A stretch of 64,000 nucleotides of DNA from CAMLFJ01 sp040902305 (GTDB lineage Bacteria; Methylomirabilota; Methylomirabilia; Rokubacteriales; CSP1-6), in the NCBI GenBank assembly GCA_040902305.1, contig JBBDXN010000134.1:1-64000 (forward strand), given 5' to 3'. The translations under genes were made by a program, and so were the position numbers. Shown piece by piece: positions 8,016-16,231 of this stretch. The first letter of the stretch is position 1, and every line of letters starts with the position of its first letter. The notes below the pieces were generated by a model that was not told the origin of the DNA, did not search any database, and saw only the letters and a list, made by a program, of their open reading frames with translations.

Positions 8016-9179
8016 CTAGTGGCCGGAGAGGGCGTCGACGATCTTGAGCCGGTTGGCGCGCAGGGCGGGGGGGAGGCCGATGCAGAGCGCGACGACGGCC
8101 GCGACGGTGGCGGCGAGGAGCCAGGTGTCGGCGCCGACGAAGAGCGGGGGAAAGCGGCCACCAGTGGCGCCGTTGAGGCCGGGCATGGCGGCCACCGCCG
8201 CGCCCATGCCGATGCCGCCGCCGAGGACCAGCAGGAGCACCGCCTCGGCCAGCACCAGCGCGGTGACCTTGCCGTCGGAGAAGCCGAGCGTCTTGAGAAT
8301 GGCCAGCTCGGGAATGCGCTCCCGGATGGACTGGGCCATGGTGTTGCCGGTCAGGATCATGATCGTGAAGAAGACCGCGATCAGGATGCGGGTGACCAGC
8401 GCGCCGATGTCGCCGATCTGCTTGGCGAAACCCAGCGCGAACTCCTTCTCGGGCTGCGTCTTGGTCTCGTCGGGCGAGTTCATGAACAGCGCGTCGATCG
8501 CCGCCGAGGTGCCCCGGGCCTGGCCGGAGTCCGCGATGCGCACGATGTACCAGCCGGTCTTGCCGCGCCCGGACTGGCGCGCCTCGTCGAAGTAGGCCAC
8601 GTTGATCAGCACCATGTCGGTGTTGCCGCGCACCGCGGGATCCTCCGCGTCGATGATCCCGACGAGGTCGAACTCCCAGCTCATGCTGCCGTCCGCCTTG
8701 GGATGGATCTCCGAGCTGATCGGCAGCTTCTGGCCGACCTTCCAGCCGAAGCGGTCGACCAGGCGCTGCCCGGCCAGCGCGCCGGTCCGGGTCTTGACGA
8801 AGGCCTCCCGGTGCGCCTGGGCCACCGTGAACTCGGGGTACATGTCGAGGTAGCGCGCCGGATCGACCGCGAAGACCGGGAACGCGTTGGACTCGTTCTG
8901 GTACTTGGCGCCGAACCAGTCCGCGGACGCCACGTCCACCACGCCCGGCACCTGCTCGATCCGCCGCCCGTAGGCCATCGGTAGCGGCTCGATGATGGAG
9001 TAGCGCGCGGTGGTGAGCAGGCGCTTGGCGTCGGCGGCGTCCGCCCCCGACTCGAAGGCCACCTCCACCGCCTGCAGCAGGCCGAACAGCGCGAAGGCCA
9101 CCACGATGGAGAGCAGGGTGAGGATCGTGCGGGTCTTCTTGCGGAAGAGGCCGGCCCAGAGCAGCGGGAGATACCTCAT
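8016..9179 (-). CDS. ABC transporter permease, FtsX/MacB type (DevC-like)
   Basis: A protein of 387 residues with an N-terminal membrane segment (about 15-38, TRTILTLLSIVVAFALFGLL), a periplasmic MacB-core domain, and three C-terminal segments (about 260-285, 310-335 and 350-375). It includes the family phrase RIPELAILKTLGFSDGKV. Its ATG at 9179 overlaps the stop of the ATPase gene (ATGA), which fixes the start. Together with the other permease it probably forms a heterodimeric exporter driven by the adjacent ATPase and linked to the HlyD-type adaptor. Heterocyst DevBCA and macrolide MacAB systems are the closest known arrangements. Confidence 0.86.
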   Translation of the reverse strand: MRYLPLLWAGLFRKKTRTILTLLSIVVAFALFGLLQAVEVAFESGADAADAKRLLTTARYSIIEPLPMAYGRRIEQVPGVVDVASADWFGAKYQNESNAFPVFAVDPARYLDMYPEFTVAQAHREAFVKTRTGALAGQRLVDRFGWKVGQKLPISSEIHPKADGSMSWEFDLVGIIDAEDPAVRGNTDMVLINVAYFDEARQSGRGKTGWYIVRIADSGQARGTSAAIDALFMNSPDETKTQPEKEFALGFAKQIGDIGALVTRILIAVFFTIMILTGNTMAQSIRERIPELAILKTLGFSDGKVTALVLAEAVLLLVLGGGIGMGAAVAAMPGLNGATGGRFPPLFVGADTWLLAATVAAVVALCIGLPPALRANRLKIVDALSGH

Positions 9180-9865
9180 GCGGACACCGGCTCCGCGGTC
9201 ATCGTGCCCTTGTCGAGATGCACGCGCCGGCGCGCGTACTCCGCCGCCTTGGGGTCGTGGGTGACCATCACCACCGTCTTGCCGTGCTCCCGGTTGAGCA
9301 TCTGGACGAGGCGCAGCACCTCGTCGGCGGTGGCCCGGTCCAGATCGCCGGTGGGCTCGTCGCAGACCAGCAGGGTGGGGTCGGAGACGATGGCGCGCGC
9401 GATCGCCACGCGCTGCTCCTGCCCGCCGGACAGCTCGCGGGGCTTGTGACGGGCGCGGTCGTCGAGGCCGACCAGGGTCAGCGCGATGCGCGCGCGCCGG
9501 CGTCGCTCGGCCGCGGACAGACTTGTCAGGAGGAGTGGAAGCTCGATGTTCCGCTGCGCGGACAGGGCCGGCAGCAGGTTGTAGAACTGGAAGACGAAGC
9601 CCACGTGGGCGGCCCGCCAGGCCGCCAGCTCCCCGCCCGAGAGCTGGTCGATGCGCCGGCCCTCCACCGTGATGCTCCCGCCGGTGGGCGTGTCGAGCCC
9701 GCCGATCAGGTTGAGGAGCGTCGTCTTGCCCGAGCCGGACGGGCCCATCAGGGCCACGAAGTCGCCGCGGGGGATGTCGAGATCGATGCCGTGCAGCACC
9801 TCGATCCGCTCGCGGCCGCGGTGATAGACCTTGGTCACCGACCGGATCTCGACGAGGTCGGCCAC
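9176..9865 (-). CDS. ABC transporter ATP-binding protein (MacB/LolD/DevA type)
   Basis: An ATPase of 229 residues. It has Walker A GPSGSGKTT (41-49), the signature LSGGQEQRVAIARA, Walker B TLLVCDEPTGDLD and the switch histidine in VMVTHDPKAAEYA. The MacB/LolD class is indicated by the length and by FVFQFYNLLPALSAQRNIELP. The start is a GTG at 9865, two bases after the adaptor stop; longer readings of this frame run through the adaptor gene. The ATPase energises the two FtsX-type permeases encoded downstream. Confidence 0.9.
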   Translation of the reverse strand: MADLVEIRSVTKVYHRGRERIEVLHGIDLDIPRGDFVALMGPSGSGKTTLLNLIGGLDTPTGGSITVEGRRIDQLSGGELAAWRAAHVGFVFQFYNLLPALSAQRNIELPLLLTSLSAAERRRRARIALTLVGLDDRARHKPRELSGGQEQRVAIARAIVSDPTLLVCDEPTGDLDRATADEVLRLVQMLNREHGKTVVMVTHDPKAAEYARRRVHLDKGTMTAEPVSA

Positions 9866-9867
9866 CG

Positions 9868-11100
9868 CTACTTGCCCTCCGCGAGCTTCACCGCCTGGCC
9901 GTCCTCGAGCGACGCGGGCGGGCCGAGCACGACGCGCTCGCCGTCGCGGAGGCCGCTCAGCACCCGGCGCTGGCCCGAGGTGTCCGGCCCGAGGGTCACG
10001 CTCCGCCGTTCCGCCTTGCCGTCCGCGTACACGAAGACGATGGTGTTGCTTCCGTCGGTCCGTACCGCCTCGGCCGGGACGAGCACGCCGGACACGACCG
10101 GCGCGGGCGCGCCCCCCGCCGGCCTGGATTCGAGGAAGCCGACCCGCGCGCCCATGTCGGGCACGATCCGCGAGTCCTTCTGCTTGATGGCGATGCGCAC
10201 TTTCACGGTGGCCTTGCTCCGGTCCGCGGTGGGGATGATCGCGATCACCTCGCCCGGAATGCGCCACTCGGGATACGCGTTGAGCGTGGCCTCCACCGGC
10301 TGGCCGGGGGTGACCCGGTTGATATAGGACTCGTTGACGTCCACCTGGATCTCGAGCGAGTCCATGTCCACGATGGTGCCGATACCGGTGCGGGTGAATC
10401 CGCCCCCCGCCGAGATCGGCGAGATCATCTCCCCGGGCTGCGCCGACTTGGCGACGACCACGCCGCTGAACGGCGCGCGGATCACCGTGTTGTCGAGCTC
10501 CACCTGGGCGACCGCCAGCGATTGCTCCGCCACCTGGATCTGCCTCTCGGCGCTGCCGAGCCGGGCCCGCAGGGTGTCGCGCTGGGCCAGGGCCGCGTCG
10601 AGCGACTGGGGGCTGACCAGCTGCCGGTCGGCCAGCTCCTGCTGGCGCGCGTGATCACGCTCGGCCTGCTGGAGCTGGGCGCGCACCTCGGCCACCTCCG
10701 CGCGGGCCGCCGCGAGCTGGGCGCGCGCCAGGTCGACCCGCGCCCGGGCCTCGGTGTCGTCCAGGCGCGCGAGGACCGCGCCTTCGCGCACCCGCATGCC
10801 TTCCTCGATCAGCACCTCGCTCACCTTGCCGGTGATCTTGGCGGACACGGTGGCCTGGCGCCGGGCGGTGACGTAGCCGCTGGCGTCGAGCACGGAGCCG
10901 GCGCCCGGGCCTTCGCCGACCGCGCGGGCCACCGCAGTCTGCACCACCGGCGGCCGGGCGCGGAAGAACCCGAACCAGAGGCCGGCGGCGAGGAGGAGCA
11001 GGGCGAGCCCGGCGACGACGTACAAACCGGTGCGCCGGCGCGGCGGGCGGTCCGCGCCACGATCGATGCGGAGCTGGCTGAGGAGGTCTGATTTCTCCAC
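9868..11100 (-). CDS. Efflux periplasmic adaptor (HlyD/MacA/DevB family)
   Basis: A membrane-fusion protein of about 410 residues. It has an N-terminal membrane anchor (about 28-50, LYVVAGLALLLLAAGLWFGF), a barrel-sandwich half-motif (VSAKITGKVSEVLIEEGMRV), a long alpha-hairpin (about 110-195, LARAQLAAARAEVAEVRAQL), then the second lipoyl half (APFSGVVVAKSAQPGEMISP) and a beta-barrel domain. It bridges the inner-membrane ABC unit to the outer membrane. I chose the GTG at 11100, giving MEKSDLLSQLRIDR; a GTG at 11118 is an in-frame alternative. It is first in the exporter operon and diverges from the STAS remnant. Confidence 0.85.
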   Translation of the reverse strand: MEKSDLLSQLRIDRGADRPPRRRTGLYVVAGLALLLLAAGLWFGFFRARPPVVQTAVARAVGEGPGAGSVLDASGYVTARRQATVSAKITGKVSEVLIEEGMRVREGAVLARLDDTEARARVDLARAQLAAARAEVAEVRAQLQQAERDHARQQELADRQLVSPQSLDAALAQRDTLRARLGSAERQIQVAEQSLAVAQVELDNTVIRAPFSGVVVAKSAQPGEMISPISAGGGFTRTGIGTIVDMDSLEIQVDVNESYINRVTPGQPVEATLNAYPEWRIPGEVIAIIPTADRSKATVKVRIAIKQKDSRIVPDMGARVGFLESRPAGGAPAPVVSGVLVPAEAVRTDGSNTIVFVYADGKAERRSVTLGPDTSGQRRVLSGLRDGERVVLGPPASLEDGQAVKLAEGK

Positions 11101-11183
11101 GACGCCCCAGTGTGCCACACCGCCGGGCCCGGTGTTAGAATCGGCCCCCCGATTCCACTCGATTCGATCACTTGGGAGCCACC

Positions 11184-12190
11184 ATGGAGCTGGCCGCGAA
11201 GCGCTTCGCCGACACGGTGGCGCTCTTTCCCGCGGGGCGGCTCGACCACGCGGCCGCGGACACGTTCAGGCGCGTGGCCGGCTCGTGCTGATCGGAGCGA
11301 CCGCGCTCGGCCTGAACCGACTACCAGGCAACGCCGGTGAGCGACCGGATGTCGGGCGTCGAGATCCACGCCCAGTTCCTCGAAGCGGTGGTGGACCGCG
11401 CGCTGCTCTCCCGACCCCGCCTCGTGCAGTGGCTCGAGGTCGGCCTGCTGGCCGCGGGGGGCTGCTGCTCGTGATCGCGGTCCCCCGGCTGCGGCCGCGC
11501 ACGTCGGCGGCCTGCTCCTGGTCGCCGTGGCCGCCCTGCTCACCCTCGGCCTCCTCCTTTATATATATGCAGCGCGGGATCCTGCTGGACGCGGCCACCC
11601 CCGCGCTCGACCTGGCCGGGCCCTACACCGTCATGCTCGCGGTGACGCTCACCGAGACGGAGAGCCAGCGGCGCGCCCTCCGCCGCCAGGTGGAGCAGCA
11701 GCGCGAGGCGGCGGCGCGGCTGGCCGGCGAGCTGGAAGCGGCGCGCCGGATCCAGCTCGGCACCCTGCCGCGCCCGGCCGCCGCCTTCCCGGGCGAGACC
11801 CGCTTCGATCTCTACGCGATGCTGGAGCCGGCGCGCCAGGTGGGCGGCGATCTCTACGACTTCTTCATGATCGGCGACGTCTCCGGCAAGGGCCTGCCCG
11901 GCAGCCTCTTCATGGCGATCAGCAAGGCGCTCTACAAGAGCACCGCCCTACGCCGCCACGGCCAGATCGCGGACATGATGCGCGAGGCCGACGCGGAGAT
12001 CTCGCGCGACAACGCGGAGGGGCTCTTCGTCACGGTGCTGGCGGGCATCCTGGACGCGCGCACCGGCGAGCTGGAGTACTGCAGCGCGGGACACGAGCCC
12101 CCGCTGCTCCTGCCGCGCGCCGGCCGGCCACTGCGGCGCCTCGGGGAGGGCGGGGGGCCGCCGCTCGGCGCGGTCGACGGCTTCCCCTAG
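11184..12190 (+). pseudogene. Degraded STAS + CHASE2-SpoIIE phosphatase locus
   Basis: The remains of a partner-switching signalling locus. At 11184 a good ATG opens a STAS (anti-sigma antagonist) reading frame (MELAAKRFADTVALFPAGRL) that stops after 35 residues at 11289. CHASE2 sensor pieces then appear in alternating frames (LIGATALGLNRL; SDRMSGVEIHAQFLEAVV; LLLVIAVPRLRPR). From about 11560 a PP2C/SpoIIE phosphatase is open (AARRIQLGTLPRP, ARQVGGDLYDFF, GDVSGKGLPGSLFMAISKAL, AGHEPPLLL), but it lacks about 8 residues before GDVSGKG. It is cut at GGPPLGAVDGFP, before the C-terminal part of the domain. Repeated frameshifts argue for a true pseudogene, though draft errors could contribute. Confidence 0.8.
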
Positions 12191-12243
12191 GTGCGATTCC
12201 ACCAAGTTACGCCCACGGATGCTTTCGCGAAAGACGCAACCCC

Positions 12244-12963
12244 GTGATCTACGCCAAGGCGTTCTTTGATCTCCAGCTGCAGTTCGCGCACCGAGTCGCG
12301 GACTTATCGGGCCGGCCCCTGGCCAGCGTTCTATTGGAGTACACCAATCTCTATGTCCGGTTCGGCCTGGGGCGTGACTTTGATCCCGGTCATCCAGTGT
12401 GGCAGGAGTACCTGGCCGGCCTGCAGGCCACGAACGACGGTCGCGGGTGGACGTATCGGTTCTACCTGGCGCGACCGAAGGCCATGGCTGCGCCGGCGGT
12501 CGTGGCGACCTTTGGCTGCTTCTCCTACGCGCGGGTGAGTGGTGACCGTATCCGCCTCCACTTCCAGAACGCGGAAGCGGATGGGCGCTCCCCACTGGGG
12601 ATCGAGCGCGTCGGGCGGCGATTGGCGGACCTGGCCGCCCTCTTCGAGCACGTCAAGCGAACTGCGGGCCAGCCTCTCCAGGTGGTTGGGGCGTCGTGGC
12701 TATATAATCTCGAGGCATATCGCCGTCTGTTTCCGGCCCCGTACGTGGCGACCGCTCACGCGATCGGCCATCGGTTTCAGCGTATGCCGCTATGGGGGCA
12801 GTTTCTGGATCGGCATGGAGAGGTCAAGGAGAGCATGACGCGGCCGTTTCTGGAGCGCCTCGAGCGCCAGGCGAGCCTGGACGACCTGGGCCGGTGTTTC
12901 CCCTTTCAGGTGCTCTCAGCCGAGGCTTCGGTGCGGGAGTTCTATGACTTCCACGGGATCTGA
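12244..12963 (+). CDS. Conserved hypothetical protein
   Basis: A protein of 239 residues starting at a GTG (VIYAKAFFDLQLQFAHRVA). I do not recognise a named domain. It is soluble, with no signal peptide or membrane segment, rich in aromatic residues, and contains LLEYTNLYVRFGLGRDFDP and VVGASWLYNLEAYRRLFPAP. The wording resembles a family of uncharacterised proteins common in soil bacteria. It lies directly after the truncated SpoIIE gene and opens a three-gene insert of somewhat lower GC. The gap to the acetyltransferase gene is 9 bases, so the two are probably co-expressed. Nothing shows its biochemical role. Confidence 0.7.
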   Translation: MIYAKAFFDLQLQFAHRVADLSGRPLASVLLEYTNLYVRFGLGRDFDPGHPVWQEYLAGLQATNDGRGWTYRFYLARPKAMAAPAVVATFGCFSYARVSGDRIRLHFQNAEADGRSPLGIERVGRRLADLAALFEHVKRTAGQPLQVVGASWLYNLEAYRRLFPAPYVATAHAIGHRFQRMPLWGQFLDRHGEVKESMTRPFLERLERQASLDDLGRCFPFQVLSAEASVREFYDFHGI

Positions 12964-12972
12964 GCGAGACCG

Positions 12973-13536
12973 ATGTACTCCGCCCCGCCTACCATTACCC
13001 TGCAGCCGTTCCAGCCGTCGCATCTGGCGCTCCTGGGGGTCTGGCTCGAGGAGCCTCACGTGGCTCGCTGGTACCCCCGGTCTGCGGATGACCTGGCGCG
13101 GGCGAAGAACCCACCCGTGGGCGGGTCCCACGCAATCATCGCCTGGGGAACGGCAGAGGTTGGGTATATTCGCTGGCAGCATGTGGACCGCCACGTACTG
13201 GACGCGCTCGGCCTGCACGAAGTTCCGGCGAACTCGGTGGATATCGACATTCTCCTTGGCCACGAAGGGGCCGTCGGCAAGGGGCTGGGCCCGGCCGCCC
13301 TCGCGGTCCTCGCCGCCGAGCTTCGCCAGGACGCCGACGTCCCGCTGCTCGGGCTCACCACCTCGGTCGAGAACACTCGCGCTCACCGAGCGTTCGAGAA
13401 GGCCGGGTTTCATATCGCTCGCCAGTACGACCCCACCGGACTCGGGCCGTGTCATCTCATGGTCCGGGACCTTCGGCGTGAACTGGGCGGCCTGCCTCGG
13501 CTAGGCGCGCCTGAGGGCATGCGGGTGACGCGATGA
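12973..13536 (+). CDS. GNAT acetyltransferase, AAC(6')-Ib/IucB-like
   Basis: A GNAT-fold N-acetyltransferase of 187 residues. The N-terminal WLEEPHVARWYPRS resembles the AAC(6')-Ib and siderophore acetyltransferase opening, and the acetyl-CoA loop region reads DIDILLGHEGAVGKGLGPAA. The late motif LTTSVENTRAHRAFEKAGF is the typical beta5-alpha4 element. The reaction is transfer of acetyl from acetyl-CoA to an amine; aminoglycoside, siderophore hydroxylysine or another amine are all possible, and resistance is not proven. It is the middle gene of the insert, overlapping the next gene by 4 bases (ATGA). Confidence 0.8.
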   Translation: MYSAPPTITLQPFQPSHLALLGVWLEEPHVARWYPRSADDLARAKNPPVGGSHAIIAWGTAEVGYIRWQHVDRHVLDALGLHEVPANSVDIDILLGHEGAVGKGLGPAALAVLAAELRQDADVPLLGLTTSVENTRAHRAFEKAGFHIARQYDPTGLGPCHLMVRDLRRELGGLPRLGAPEGMRVTR

Positions 13537-14117
13537 CGAACGAGCAGAAACCGCAGAAGTGGTGGCAGACCGTGCCGGGGATCTTGACGGCAATAGCCGC
13601 CACCATCACCGCGGTGACCGGCCTGATCGTAGCGCTACAGCAAGCCGGGGTGTTTCAATCTCAGACGAACCCAAGTGCGCCGGTGCGGGTGAGCAAGCCG
13701 CCTGCGGGGGCCGGCACTGTGCCGGGGGCCTCGACGGCCCCGGCCGGCGGGCAGTCCACCGAGTATCCCCGCGCTCTTGCGGCGGGCACCGAGGTGCGAT
13801 TGGGTAGCGCGGCCTATCGGATCCTGGCGGCGCAGCTCGATCGGCGGAACGTGGAGGAGCTGACCCTGCGCTTCACGGTGCGTATGACCAACAGCGCGAA
13901 GTACCCGACCAACTTCTGGGATGAGACCTTCCGCCTGGTCGTGGATGGTGTGCCCAGGGCGCCGGTGGGTGGACTGAACAAGCTGGTCCAGGGCGATAGT
14001 GCCGCGGAGGGGGATGTCGAGTTCGCGGTTCCAGCCGCCACGCAGTCCGCGGTCCTGCAGATCCGGCATTCCGACGAATCGACCAGGATCCCCCTCGACC
14101 TCGCGGTCAAGCGGTGA
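13533..14117 (+). CDS. Membrane-anchored protein with extracytoplasmic beta domain
   Basis: A protein of 194 residues. It has a short basic N-terminus, one membrane segment (about 16-38, ILTAIAATITAVTGLIVALQ), a low-complexity Pro/Ala/Gly linker (about 45-75), then a beta-rich domain (about 80-194) with LTLRFTVRMTNSAKYPTNFW. That phrase is like DUF4352-type immunoglobulin-like domains that compare protein surfaces. No catalytic motif is seen. It overlaps both neighbours (ATGA and GTGA), so it is coupled to the GNAT gene and, by junction, to the RsbW-like kinase. Function unknown. Confidence 0.65.
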   Translation: MTNEQKPQKWWQTVPGILTAIAATITAVTGLIVALQQAGVFQSQTNPSAPVRVSKPPAGAGTVPGASTAPAGGQSTEYPRALAAGTEVRLGSAAYRILAAQLDRRNVEELTLRFTVRMTNSAKYPTNFWDETFRLVVDGVPRAPVGGLNKLVQGDSAAEGDVEFAVPAATQSAVLQIRHSDESTRIPLDLAVKR

Positions 14118-14530
14118 GCGGCACCCGCCACCGCCGGACCTTTCCCGCCCGCCGCGACGCGCTCCCGCAGGTGGAGGCCTTCCTCGCCGAGGTGTGCGCG
14201 GGCGCGGGGCTCGCCCACGACGTGTGCCTGCGCGTCACGCTCCTGGTGGAGGAGCTGTTCACCAACACGGTGGTGCACGGCCACGGCGCGGACAGCGAGG
14301 CGCCGGTGCAGCTCGACTGCGAGGTGGCCCCCGGCCGTATTGCGCTCGTCTACGAGGACACCGGCCCGCCGCGCGATCCCTTCGCCGCGGTGACGAGCCC
14401 CGATCCGGGCGCGGACGTGGAGGACCGGCCGGTGGGCGGGGGCGTGCTCCTCGTCTCGGCCATGGCCGGGCAGGTCGAGTACCGGCGGGACGGTGACCGC
14501 AACCGCATCGCGCTCGTGATCGGCGCCTAG
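14114..14530 (+). CDS. RsbW-like anti-sigma regulatory factor (HATPase_c serine kinase)
   Basis: A small GHKL ATPase of 138 residues. The N-box is EELFTNTVVHGH (about 47-58), the G1-like region is YEDTGPPRDPF, and the G2-like loop is PVGGGVLLVSAM. Proteins of this type phosphorylate STAS antagonists and hold sigma factors; SpoIIE phosphatases reverse this. The STAS and SpoIIE partners are the broken genes at 11184-12190, so this kinase appears to be an orphan survivor. The GTG at 14114 overlaps the preceding stop (GTGA). Whether it still functions is unknown. Confidence 0.82.
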   Translation: MSGTRHRRTFPARRDALPQVEAFLAEVCAGAGLAHDVCLRVTLLVEELFTNTVVHGHGADSEAPVQLDCEVAPGRIALVYEDTGPPRDPFAAVTSPDPGADVEDRPVGGGVLLVSAMAGQVEYRRDGDRNRIALVIGA

Positions 14531-14574
14531 GCATCCCGCGCGCGCCCTGCTACCATCCCCGCGGAGGTCTCCTC

Positions 14575-16122
14575 ATGAGCTGGAAGTCCGAGATGGACGA
14601 GCTGAAGCGCCGCGAGGAGCTCGCGGAGGGCCTGGGCGGCCCGGAGCGGGTGAAGCGGCAGCACGACGGCGGGCGCTACACGATCCGCGAGCGCATCGAC
14701 CGCCTGGTGGACGCGGCCAGCTTCCACGAGATCGGCAAGATCGCGGGGAAGGCCTCCTACGACGCCAACAACGACCTCAAGGACCTCACGCCCTCGAACT
14801 TCGTCTTCGGCCGCGCCCGCCTCGACGGCCGTCCGGTGGTGGTGGGCGGCGACGACTTCACGGTGCGCGGCGGCTCGGCCGACGCCACCATCAAGGGCAA
14901 GCACAACCAGTGCGAGCAGATGGCGAACGAGCTCAGGCTACCCCTCATTCGTCTCGTGGAAGGCTCGGGCGGCGGCGGCTCGGTGAAGACCATCGAGACC
15001 ACCGGCCGCGCCAACGTGCCCGGCGTCGCCGGGTGGGAGTGGGTCGTGAACAGCATCGGCACGGTGCCGCGGGTGGCGCTCGGCCTGGGCTCGGTGGCCG
15101 GCCTCGGCGCCGCGCACCTCGCGGCCGCGCACTTCTCGCTGATGATCAAGGACAAGTCGGCGCTCTTCGTGGCGGGCCCGCCGGTGGTGGAGCGGCTCGG
15201 CCAGAAGCTCACCAAGAATCAGCTCGGCGGCTGGCAGATCCAGCTCAAGGCGGGCGCGGTGGACCAGGCGGTGGACACCGAGGAGGAGGCCTTCGCGGCG
15301 GCGCGGCGCTTCCTCTCCTATCTGCCCTCGTCGGTCTACGAGCTGCCGCCGCGCGGGCCGCAGACCGACGATCCCGAGCGCCGCGAGGAGTGGCTCGCCG
15401 ACGCGGTGCCGCGCGACATCCGCAAGCCGTACAAGATGCGGGCGATCGTGGAGGCGGTGGTGGACCGCGGCTCCTTCTTCGAGATCCAGCCGCTCTACGG
15501 CCGCGCCATCATCACCGGGCTGGCCCGGGTCGACGGCTGGCCGGTGGCGGTCCTGGCCAGCGATCCGTACTTCTACGGCGGCGCGTGGACCGCCGACACC
15601 TGCCAGAAGGTGGAGCGCTTCGTCGATCTCGCCCAGACCTTCCACCTGCCGGTGATCTATCTCGTGGACTGCCCGGGCTTCCTGATCGGTCTCGAAGCCG
15701 AGCAGACCGGCACGATCAAGCAGGGGGTGCGCGCGATGGCCGCCATCTGGCAGTCCACGATGCCGTGGTGCGCGGTGATCATCCGCAACGTGTTCGGGGT
15801 GGCCGGCGCGGCCCACAAGCCGGGCGCGCGCTACGGGCCTCGCTACGCGTGGCCGTCGGGGCGCTGGGGCTCGCTGCCGCTCGAGGGCGGCATCGAGGCG
15901 GCCTACCGCGCCGATCTCGACGCGGCCCCCGATCGCGCCGCCAAGATGATCGAGATCGAGGAGCGGCTGCAGAAGCTCCGCTCGCCGTTCCGATCCGCGG
16001 AGACGTTCTGGATCGAGGAGATCATCGACCCGCGCGCCACGCGCCCGCTGCTCTGCGAGTTCGCCGAGCTGGCCGCGCCGCTGCGCGAGGCGGGCCCGTC
16101 CACCCATCGCATGCGGCCCTGA
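14575..16122 (+). CDS. Acyl-CoA carboxylase carboxyltransferase (beta) subunit
   Basis: A biotin-dependent carboxyltransferase of 515 residues (PccB/AccB/MmdA family). It has both crotonase-like halves: the N-terminal half with RLVEGSGGGGSVKTIETTG and the C-terminal half with YGRAIITGLARVDGWPVAVL, LVDCPGFLIGLEAEQTGTIK and RNVFGVAGAAHKPG. It transfers carboxyl from carboxybiotin to an acyl-CoA. No biotin carboxylase or BCCP gene is adjacent, so its alpha subunit must be elsewhere. A GGAGG ribosome site precedes the ATG at 14575. The acyl-CoA substrate is not assignable. Confidence 0.9.
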   Translation: MSWKSEMDELKRREELAEGLGGPERVKRQHDGGRYTIRERIDRLVDAASFHEIGKIAGKASYDANNDLKDLTPSNFVFGRARLDGRPVVVGGDDFTVRGGSADATIKGKHNQCEQMANELRLPLIRLVEGSGGGGSVKTIETTGRANVPGVAGWEWVVNSIGTVPRVALGLGSVAGLGAAHLAAAHFSLMIKDKSALFVAGPPVVERLGQKLTKNQLGGWQIQLKAGAVDQAVDTEEEAFAAARRFLSYLPSSVYELPPRGPQTDDPERREEWLADAVPRDIRKPYKMRAIVEAVVDRGSFFEIQPLYGRAIITGLARVDGWPVAVLASDPYFYGGAWTADTCQKVERFVDLAQTFHLPVIYLVDCPGFLIGLEAEQTGTIKQGVRAMAAIWQSTMPWCAVIIRNVFGVAGAAHKPGARYGPRYAWPSGRWGSLPLEGGIEAAYRADLDAAPDRAAKMIEIEERLQKLRSPFRSAETFWIEEIIDPRATRPLLCEFAELAAPLREAGPSTHRMRP

Positions 16123-16138
16123 GCTGGCTCGGTCAACC

Positions 16139-16223
16139 CACCCCTCACGACTTCCACCCCTCACCACTCCCACCCCTCACCACTCCCACCCCTCACCCTG
16201 CCCTCTCCCCTGAGGGGAGAGGG
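16139..16223. repeat. 16-bp tandem repeat (4 units) leading into family-A hairpin (copy 2)
   Basis: Four consecutive 16-base units begin CACCCCTCAC (16139, 16155, 16171, 16187). The middle two are identical (CACCCCTCACCACTCC), and the last merges into the dispersed hairpin CCCTCTCCCCTGAGGGGAGAGGG (16201-16223). It fills the gap between the carboxyltransferase and SDR genes. It appears to be a local amplification of the left edge of the family-A repeat. Confidence 0.75.
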
Positions 16224-16231
16224 ATATAGGG

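Noticed and set aside
11289..11291. TGA in the STAS fragment considered as another selenocysteine codon
   Set aside because: The codons after it do not continue a STAS fold in that frame, and further frameshifts follow, so it is a pseudogene stop.
16139..16202. Tandem repeat considered as a CRISPR array
   Set aside because: The units are contiguous 16-mers with no unique spacers and no cas genes are nearby.
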